Origin: Haplomitrium mnioides
Lineage: Eukaryota > Marchantiophyta > Haplomitriopsida > Calobryales
NCBI GenBank assembly: GCA_049999725.1
Contig: JBNGIS010009152.1
Span: 1 to 24,163, forward strand
Direction of reading: 5' to 3'
DNA: 24,163 nucleotides
In this document: positions 17,092 to 24,163 of the stretch, one piece after another
Layout of the letters: every line of letters starts with the position of its first letter
How positions within the stretch are numbered: position 1 is the first letter of the stretch
Position numbers and translations under genes: made by a program
The notes under the pieces: model-generated
Told to the model about the DNA's origin: nothing
The model's input: only the letters and a program-made list of their open reading frames with translations
Database searches by the model: none

Positions 17092-19531
17092 CTCCAAATC
17101 TTTGCCTTGGAATCATTTAATTGGAACTTGAGTTATTGATTAATGGTAATATCATGCATTCTTTGAACAAGGGGGGGACGTTGCTTTAGAAACATTTTGA
17201 AATCCCAAGTTTCCAACAAAAGAGTCACCTGAAGTTTAGGATTGTAGGATACTTGAAGCGCTTTGCTAAGACTTGTAATCGTGAAAGCTTTGACATGTTT
17301 CAAATGTTTTGAGAATCAGTTGAACATTTGATTGATTTGATCATGGGTGTGGCCAACCATGAGAAATCCCACCTTGATTTTTCGAAAAACATTCTTGGCA
17401 ATAAGGAGACTAAGGTATCCAAACATAATAGAATTCTTATTCTCTTATGTCGTGTTGTTCAATTGAAGATACAAAGTTGGAGGCAGCAGCTCTGCAAAAT
17501 CACATAATATTTTGTTGAGCACAGTAACCATCAAAGTGGAATCGCGTCTCAAGTTTCCATACGTTAAAAAGACCCTTGAAGAAAGAACATGATTGAATAT
17601 TAAGGCACCAACAACATGTACACCCACCAAACAATCTTTATCAATGTTTTTGGTGGCAAAGGCCAATGTGGAATAGCAATTTTCTTTTGATCCACTTCAT
17701 GAATGACGATTTCCAAGTACTTTTGACCATCGACATAACATTTTCTTCGATGGTTTGCAAGTTTTGTTCTTTCTTTCATTTGTTGGTCACCATGAAGAAA
17801 CAGTTGGCAATTATATTTGATTTCATCATCACAAAGCACGAAGGATATAAAAGTAGTTCAGCAAAACATATATCAATACTTGTAACTTCAGAAAACAACC
17901 TCAGGTGCCAAAAACATCAAGTCATCTTAAGCAAATGTTTGGATTCGTAGAAGTGAAAACTTTGTAAAAGATTAAAAATAAACTTTAGGTAATTTGAAAA
18001 AATAAAAATTTGTTTCATTTAAAATAAAAAATTTTTAAAAAAAGAGAAAAACAAGATTTGCAAACAAAGGGAATCAAAACACATCCTCATAGTGTTTAGG
18101 ATGAGTGGAGACAACAACTAATCGTATGCGCGCATAGGACAAATACAACAACACTAATATCATGGCTTGTTGTGATTGTTGTCGCAACTGGTTTTAAGAA
18201 GAACAAGAACAAATCCTATGCGTAGAAAAGATTTACAAACAACAAAAACGATTCTTGCTATTGTTTTTTTACAAAGGCTCTTTGATTTAAAGGAACTAAA
18301 AACTTGTTGCAAGGCTAAGGTCACCACCAAGGTGATAGTTGAATAAAGCAACTGCAAACAAGGCTAAACTGAAACTTAAAACAACAGACCCTATGCGAGC
18401 ATAGACTCTCTTCTCACAACTCAACTTGCTAATAACAATTCGACTCAAATCTTCTTTATTGAATAACCTAACAAAAAACATATCTTTTGACTCTAAGTTG
18501 AGAAAACATAACACCTCTAGAGCTAAGCTTTGAGTCTAGAAAAAAGAGCAGGGATTAACCAAAAGTGTCAAAAGAAAAGAACCAATACAAACTTTTCTCG
18601 CAAAGATTTTATTTCTTTGCATGTTTCACAAACAACAAATCTATTGCATTTTGGTATTTTTACATTTGGAAAATGATTTCTCCAATGTTTTGTAAAACCC
18701 AAGAAACTAAGAATACATTCAAGATCTTTCTCTTTCAAATAAGTTGTGTAGTAGTTATAAACTTCCCATTTTGTAAAATTATCGGGCAAGTTATGAACTT
18801 CATGAGTGGGCATTCTCTCGCAGTATCCTTGGAAAAAACTGTCCATTCACTCAAGCACAAAAACTACTTTAGCAGATAGTTCTCTTTTTCTAAAAATGCC
18901 TCTAGGATCTGCGTTTTTGAGATTTTGAATCCTTTGGATTCTATCATTCCCTACTACTAGTATTAATTTAAATGCTCTTCTACAGACAAAGTTACCACAA
19001 GGTAGTGTAAACCAACTGCCAACATCATAGTCTTTTCTTGGTATTCCCCACTATAGTATGATATCTCAATTCTTTATGCTTTGTCGAAAGTATGTTTCTC
19101 TCATAGTTTTCAAAAAATCTGTCTTGGCACAACGACAAGCAATTATTTCGACAACAAGAAATTCTCTTCAATTTAGAAATTGACATTGGATCGAGCTTTT
19201 TCTTCACAAAGCTCTTGTCATCAAGGACTTTTGGCAAAGAATTTTCATGTAGGATGTTTACCCGATTGGATTTTGGTCTAGACAAAGAATTTTTATGTTG
19301 TGCTCGACGACTCGATCAATAGGAGAATCTAGCTATAAGAGATAATTCATCTTGAAGATCTTGATCATCATTGTAGACACTATTTGTTCCATCGCCAAAT
19401 GTTTTTGAGAGATGAAGTTCTCCTTGAAGATTGGGAGAGTTGCATGTCACTCCCATGTTTCGGGTCTTAACCTTTACAATCACCTCTTTGGAGGCAAGGG
19501 AGGACAAATTATGGGTTTTCAGGTTCTTTTC
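17092..19531 (-). pseudogene. Transposase-like (DUF7869-type) gene remnant, N-terminal and core half
   Basis: Reading leftwards from 19531, the conserved blocks come in family order. A Ser/Asp-rich N-terminus lies at about 19316-19507. A Cys-rich RISCCRNNCL block lies at about 19130-19160, and a PCGNFVCRRAF block at about 18970-19010. Next comes WRNHFPNVKIPKCNRF, then CETCKEI (18568-18846). The segment YVDGQKYLEIVIHEVDQKK (17600-17839) precedes a frame change near 17655. The core at 17316-17666 has LVGVHVVGALIFNHV, PTLYLQLNN, ENKN and KVGFLMVGHTHDQINQMF. FTITSLSKALQVSYNPK and WDFKMFLKQ continue in the same frame to the solo LTR. Stops include TAA 17445-17447 and TGA 17316-17318. ENKN and GHTHDQ are the hallmarks of a widespread family of unknown function, presumed transposase-like. 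The stretch 17960-18560 lacks coding signal, may be an intron or insert, and carries palindromes. Confidence 0.6.
18123..18405. repeat. Recurrent 16-nt palindromes within the transposase-like gene
   Basis: CGTATGCGCGCATAGG lies at 18123-18138, a half copy CCTATGCG at 18215-18222, and CCTATGCGAGCATAGA at 18390-18405. They sit in a non-coding stretch with AACAA-rich surroundings (probably intron or insertion) and belong to the same family as the copies at 10678, 11538, 12046, 12172 and 23766-23840. Confidence 0.7.
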
Positions 19532-21136
19532 TGAGATGGCCCCTTTCCAGTTATCACTTTGAGGCTTTAAAGATTCTCTCTTTCCTTATTAGCCTTCGGT
19601 TCGCCACTCACTCTCTTCAGACTTCACTAAAATCAATCATTTACAGCTCAGGTTCACATTCACCACACCCAATCTTCCTTGTGCAATTCTTTAAGTGTAT
19701 TTCAAGGACCCAAAACTTGAGGCCTTGCCACCTTATTTGTGATTGGGGCAGAAAGATGTTGTGTCCCGCACCAAGAGACAATTACAGAGCTCTGGACTTC
19801 CCCTCTCTCGAGTTTGTCACAGAACTAGTACAACAGATCCTAGATATTCTAATATGAATTAATCACAAAGCTATACATAGGATTATAAACAGAGAGCATT
19901 TCCCCCTATGATCATTTAGCTGTTATAGGGGATGGACTCCCCTTTCCGAGATGTTTTAAGGCCTGCTCAACTGTTCTGATGTATTTAATTCTACTATGCT
20001 GATTGAACTTAAATGCAAACTGGGAATTTAACTATACTTCGATACACAAACCATTTACACTATGTACTGTAATGAGGAATAGAGTTATTGAAGACCCTCT
20101 TGACTGATTCCACCACTGATACTTCCCTTCTCAATCTTCAGCTGTCTTCCAACCTTCTCTACAACGACCACTCACGCACCCTTCTCTAGATAGTTTTTCT
20201 ACTTCCCTCGCGAGAAGCCATGAATTTACTTCCTCATGCTAGGAAGAGGCTTTCTTTCACTTCCACCTTTGGAAGAACAGTCCCCCTGACTGCAGGTAAT
20301 CCACCTCACTCCAAGCCTTGATGAGTCCTACTCCGCAGTGCTCAAGCACTAACGCAGCCCCCCCTCTCTCGGCTCCACTTGAATAATGACACCAGAGCGC
20401 ACTCCGAGCACTCTGGGCTGATGCGCTTGCACAGAGAAATACAGAGACGACTCCAAGCTCCTCACTTGGTAGTCTCTCCTTAGTTATCGATTGGCCAAAA
20501 TCCCTTCAAGACTCACGTATCGGCTCACCTCCACTCTGGTCCACCTGCGAGGACGAGTTCACATGGATTGCTTGATCATTCAGAGCTCCTCACTCTGCAA
20601 TTTACAATGCCCCTCCAATCCACCTCCGAATCCCTTGGCCCCTTTGAACTAGTCCACCCGCTTCACGCGATCTCTTCACTGAATTTTCCACTCCTGCCTT
20701 ACCATGTACGATTTCCCTGTTGCGAGGTCGCTCTTGCGTCCTTCAATTGCATGTGCATCCCCCCCTCTCAATCGGAGTCCCTTGAGGTATACCCCCCTTC
20801 CACTGAGCGATCCCACGCCCTCGAGCACGCTTCGTTTGAAGTCATTAATTCCGTTAGGCTCGGAAAAGGAGGTGTCGACGTGTGGCTCTAATGTTCGTTA
20901 ATCTCATTACAACGGAGAAGAAGCGTGCACCACGTGCTCTGTCAGTTGGTTGAGAAGCGACAAGTACAATTATAACTCCACAGGGCGTCCAAGGAATCTT
21001 GCGGATCAAGATTCTGCAGATTCCCGTAGAGTCAAGTCCGAAGGGTTCTTCGGAACAGAGTTCCGAAGCGCCCCGCGGAACCCAGTTCACAGAATCTCAG
21101 CAAATTCCCTCGCAGATCCCCAATGATCCTCCGTAT

Positions 21137-21490
21137 GCCACATCATCCGCTGCACCGCCATCCGACGTCGTCTCACAAGGGGGTAGGCTGACCGTCGCAC
21201 TGACCCTCCCTTTCGAAGTTGACCCGCTCGTGGCCCGAGGTCTGATGAGCTCTCACCTGCTGCCACGTGTCCTCTGACTTTGCTCGAGGCTCTCCGAGTC
21301 GCCACGTCATCCAAAAGGCGCCGCTCGACGCCGCCCCGCAAAGGGGTAGGCGGACCGTCGTCTGACTTCCTTCCGAAGTTAACCCACGGAATCCTCTCCT
21401 TGCGTCTCAGAGTGCCACGTCGCCCGAAGGCGGCCACCCGACGCCGCCCCGCAAGGGGGTAGGCTGATCGTCGAGCTGACCCTTCTTCCG
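21137..21490. repeat. Triplicated GCCACGT / GACGCCGCCCCGC module in the diverged LTR
   Basis: Three units start with an ACGT-type site at 21137 (GCCACATCATCC), 21301 (GCCACGTCATCC) and 21414. Each is followed by a version of GACGCCGCCCCGCAAAGGGG, then GTAGGCGGACCGTCG and a TTCCGAAGTTGACC segment. The complete LTR has one such unit at 8849-8920. Confidence 0.75.
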
Positions 21491-21534
21491 AAGTTGACTT
21501 GTGGACTTCACTCTCCTTCGTCCATGTTTTCAAA

Positions 21535-21650
21535 ACCTTCTGGGGACTCCCTGCGCTCGCCTTTGTCATTCGAAGAACCGTTGCGGACTCCCTGCGCTTG
21601 CTACGTCATTGGAAGAACTACTGCGGACTCCCTTCGCTCGCCGAGCAAGA
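21535..21650. repeat. Three imperfect units around GCGGACTCCCTGCGCTCGC
   Basis: Units are recognisable by GGACTCCCTGCGCT or CGGACTCCCTTCGCT near 21543, 21589 and 21625, partly separated by GTCATTCGAAGAAC-type sequence. It is part of the repeat-built promoter-like portion of the diverged LTR. Confidence 0.6.
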
Positions 21651-21869
21651 ACTTGTATCGATGTCATCGTTTTGTCATCCATTCGAGATAAGAACAATGC
21701 GCGCGCCCAAGGCTTCCTTCGCTACTTTGTCACCACGCTCGTTGTAAGAACGACAAAAGTGTCCCCCCTGTCAAATTTTTGAATGCCTCAGCCAAACCCC
21801 GTCAAACTTTCCCCTTGGCGTGACCGAATCTGCAAAGAATCATCCTTTCAGTGTTGCTTGTTCCTTCAC

Positions 21870-22420
21870 CGGTCGGATCTGCGCTAAGTCGTTTTCCCGG
21901 CCGCCACCATCCGTCAATCTGATTCTTCGATAAGCCGCCTTTTTGGTGTATCCCTTTCTCCCCCAACCAGATCAGCGCCATGTTGCCCTTCTGGCTTCCG
22001 CGAATCTTGTCTGGTCGGATTGGCGCTAGGTCATCCTTTTGTCGCTCCCTCCATACCCCCCTGGTTGGCGTTTCCACGGATCTAAGTTAGGTGGTTCCCC
22101 CACGTCAGAGGACTGATCGGAACCACCTTAACGAGTTCCCTACTGATCGAATGGTCGATAGATTGCCTTTTCACCTCCACTCGCTCTTCGTCGGCTTGTT
22201 CGGTGATTTGTCCCCCTTTCGGCTTTCCTCTGCTTTTCCTCATGTCGAATCCTCGTTGAGTCACCCTTTTGGCTTCCTCGGTTCTTCCTTGGTTGAAACG
22301 TTGATGAATCACCTCTTTGGCATCAGACGGGTCTCCCATGACCGGATTTGCGCTAAGTCGTCCCTTCGGCTCCCTCAATCCTCCTTTGCTCGGATCCCCG
22401 ATAAATCACCCTTCCGGCAC
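21870..22420. repeat. Degenerate ~50-bp repeat array in the diverged LTR
   Basis: Modules of the CGGATCnGCGCTAAGTCGTCCTTTTCGGC type recur near 21888, 21937, 21980, 22030, 22160, 22205, 22260, 22308, 22354 and 22405. This is the counterpart of 9195-9770 in the complete LTR. Confidence 0.65.
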
Positions 22421-23248
22421 TCTTCCTCGTAACTCCCCAGTTGGACTCTTCGCGGATCCCTCTTAAGTGGGGTTCCCACGTTGTAAGACGGATCAAAACC
22501 CTATTAAGTGGGATCCCCACTTAGGAAGGCGGCTTCCCGCAGATCCTCGGACTCCCTGGAGCTGCCACGTCTTCCATAGAATCCCGTGAATCGCTTTGGA
22601 GACGCCACGTTTCCGTGGAATCTCGCGGAGCGTTCAAGAAACTCCACGTTTCCGCTAGGATCCGCGGATTCGAAGAGTGAGCTCAATCGACCCTTGAAAG
22701 GTGCGCTCCTACTTGCGGGATCGAGGCATTCCTCTTCCCTAGCCTTGCTCATCCTTGTGACGATCTCACCTCCTCATTTCGTCCCCGATCCTTGCTTCCC
22801 GATTGGTGGCCGTTGCAAGACATATCCGCGATCTGCCTCCTCTGAGTGCCTTCGGATGTCTGCTTGTGGATCCGTTCTTTCTTCTCGGATCACTTTGCTT
22901 GGAATGGCCATTCCCTTCTCCACTGCTCGACCACGATCCCCGCATCTTTATGAGGCCCACGGCTTCCCGCTGGCTTGCTTCAGATTTTGAAATGGGACCC
23001 CTCCCCTGGCTGGCGATCACTGCTCTCTTCTCATCCTTCCGCCATGATCTTGTTTTCCTCCTATGAATCATGCACCCTACTCTTAGTAGTTGTTTGAAAG
23101 TAATCCGTGGCTCTTGAGAGCCCTTCACACTTGCAAAGAGCCATTGTGCCAGAAATGCTTCCGATTTCCTTCATTCTGCCTTAGTGCTCCAAATCACTAG
23201 CTTATACTGCACCATTCCGAGATGGAATCTTGATCAATATCTCGATTA

Positions 23249-23634
23249 TTAGGAAATGTTTTTTTGTAGCAAAATCAGTGCTCTTGGCGATAACTCCAAG
23301 GAAATGTTGATTGATTGAGACTTTTTGCTAGAATCGTTTCCCAAACTGTCAACTAAAGACTCCTCCAAATGAATTCGGTTTATTTCATATGTCCCGATTT
23401 CCTTGCAAGATGCAACTTGAAACGAAATCACTCATTGTTTGAGTGGTGCTATCGAGGACATGGGTTTATCTCCAAAATTAAAACTTTCCTTAGATTGTAT
23501 GCTTGTTGTGTTTTTAACAAACACACTTTAATCGTAAATATCAAGGTCTCCATCAGATGAGGACAAAGAAAGGTCCACAACTGTCTAGAATTTTTGCGTT
23601 GAACTTTTTTTTGTTGATCTGTTGGAATACTCAA
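23249..23634 (-). pseudogene. Coding-like remnant upstream of the diverged LTR
   Basis: On the minus strand a frame with only scattered stops reads an acidic, Ser-rich segment (SSDGDLDIYD near 23535-23565) followed by ISFQVASCKE and HLEESLVDSLGND (23249-23431 is fully open). The composition and orientation resemble the N-terminus of the transposase-like gene left of the LTR. It may be the 5' part of that gene, cut off by the LTR at 19532-23150. No domain is recognised and the link is an inference. Confidence 0.3.
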
Positions 23635-23765
23635 AAGAAAGATTCAACTTTGATTGCTTGAAGGGTAACAAAGATCTTGTGGTGGATGAAGTTTGTTTCT
23701 TTAATTCTCTACAAGCACTTGGTTCCCTCTTTGATCTTTTGTGTGCAAGTTATTCAGTCGTTAAT

Positions 23766-23840
23766 CCTATGCGTGCATTGGATTCACTCCTTAACCTTAT
23801 GCGCGCATAGGGTTGAGTCCTTGATCATATACGCGCATGG
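23766..23840. repeat. Tandem cluster of the 16-nt palindrome
   Basis: Three copies at about 30-base spacing: CCTATGCGTGCATTGG (23766-23781), CTTATGCGCGCATAGG (23796-23811) and CATATACGCGCATGG (23826-23840). They are separated by similar linkers (GATTCACTCCTTAA, GTTGAGTCCTTGAT), so the whole is a short minisatellite whose unit includes the palindrome. Confidence 0.8.
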
Positions 23841-24064
23841 AGTTCACCTTCTTGATCTGTTTGGACAAAGCTTTCTAATTCAACAGAAGCCATCTTTTTC
23901 CCTAATATACTCACCATCACACTTGATTCTTTTGGTACTCCATCGCTTACCTTCAAATAATTGCGGTTTAAACAAATCTCAACCTGTCTATCAAAAGAAA
24001 GACTTTTTCGTGAAGATGAATCTTGAAATTCTAACCTCTTTTTGTCTTTCAAAACTTCAGCCAT
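23825..24064 (-). CDS. Unidentified 79-codon frame, Ser-rich
   Basis: The frame is open, with a Lys/Glu- and Ser-rich product (DSSSRKSLSF, KESSVMVSILGKK) and no recognised domain. Its last codons run into the palindrome repeat at 23826-23840, so its C-terminus is repeat-derived. It has the same strand and style as 23249-23634 and might belong to the same decayed gene. It could also be a chance frame in AT-rich DNA. Confidence 0.2.
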   Translation of the reverse strand: MAEVLKDKKRLEFQDSSSRKSLSFDRQVEICLNRNYLKVSDGVPKESSVMVSILGKKMASVELESFVQTDQEGELHARI

Positions 24065-24163
24065 TGAAAAGGATCACTAAAAATCAAGTATTTTAAGAAA
24101 CGATTTTAACAAATATTATGAACCTCTTACGACCCACTTAGAAGATGTGTTTTTCAAGAAATG

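Larger units (their letters stand above)
19532..23150 (-). mobile_element. Diverged LTR (solo or truncated) related to the 6671-10643 LTR, same orientation
   Basis: It starts at about TGAGATGGCCCC (19532). The right edge is uncertain, somewhere in 23060-23240. Blocks are colinear with the complete LTR. For example TAGATAGTTTTTCTACTTC near 20205 matches 7484, the CTCCGCAGTGCTC region near 20330 matches 7622, and the GCCACGT pair at 22563/22604 matches 9787/9826. The copy is much more diverged than the two LTRs of the full element, so it belongs to an older insertion or sister family. No gag-pol sequence is seen. Open frames inside follow repeats. No target duplication was found because the right border is unclear. 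Confidence 0.75.

Overview
This window looks like repeat-dense nuclear DNA of a land plant with a large genome. The evidence is a plant-type Ty3/gypsy retrotransposon with very long LTRs, related solo or truncated LTRs, a fragment resembling the bromodomain of plant ATAD2-like AAA ATPases, and AT-rich remnants of a transposase-like gene. I see no bacterial operons, tRNA or rRNA genes, and no intact host gene. The flora suggests a non-flowering plant (fern, lycophyte or gymnosperm), but the sequence does not prove this.

Layout, left to right. (1) 1-10643 is one Ty3/gypsy element on the minus strand. The 3' LTR is cut by the window start (1-602) and followed by a polypurine tract (606-615). Pol (RT, RNase H, integrase) spans 844-3471, a pol-side linker 3467-3967, and Gag with zinc knuckles and protease 3964-6594. 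A tRNA primer site lies at about 6641-6656, and the complete 3973-bp 5' LTR is 6671-10643, with 8-bp inverted ends TGTCAGCC/GGCTGACA. The 602 comparable LTR bases differ at about 16 sites (hand count), so the insertion is fairly young. Even so, six in-frame stops and two frame changes have killed the genes. (2) 10644-11582 is a long foldback hairpin, and the LTR element appears to have landed inside its left arm. (3) 12697-19531, read on the minus strand, holds the decayed remains of one large gene of the family marked by ENKN and GHTHDQ motifs (I believe the DUF7869 family, probably transposase-like). (4) That gene is split by a 3388-bp solo LTR (13699-17086) flanked by the 5-bp duplication GTTTG. 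The solo LTR carries an ATAD2-type bromodomain fragment (14606-14887). (5) 19532 to about 23150 is a second, diverged LTR of the same lineage as the one at 6671-10643. It probably also interrupts the gene, because coding-like minus-strand sequence resumes at 23249-24064.

Two themes run through the window. First, all three LTRs share degenerate GC-rich repeat modules; the 6671-10643 and 19532-23150 copies also share ACGT-core sites of bZIP type (GGATGACGTGGC in element orientation). Second, the AT-rich DNA in and around the transposase-like gene carries at least nine copies, plus one half copy, of a 16-nt palindrome close to CCTATGCGCGCATAGG. These may be binding or subterminal repeats of an undescribed DNA transposon. 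The window is best read as nested insertions: an old DNA-transposon-like substrate hit repeatedly by giant-LTR Ty3 elements.
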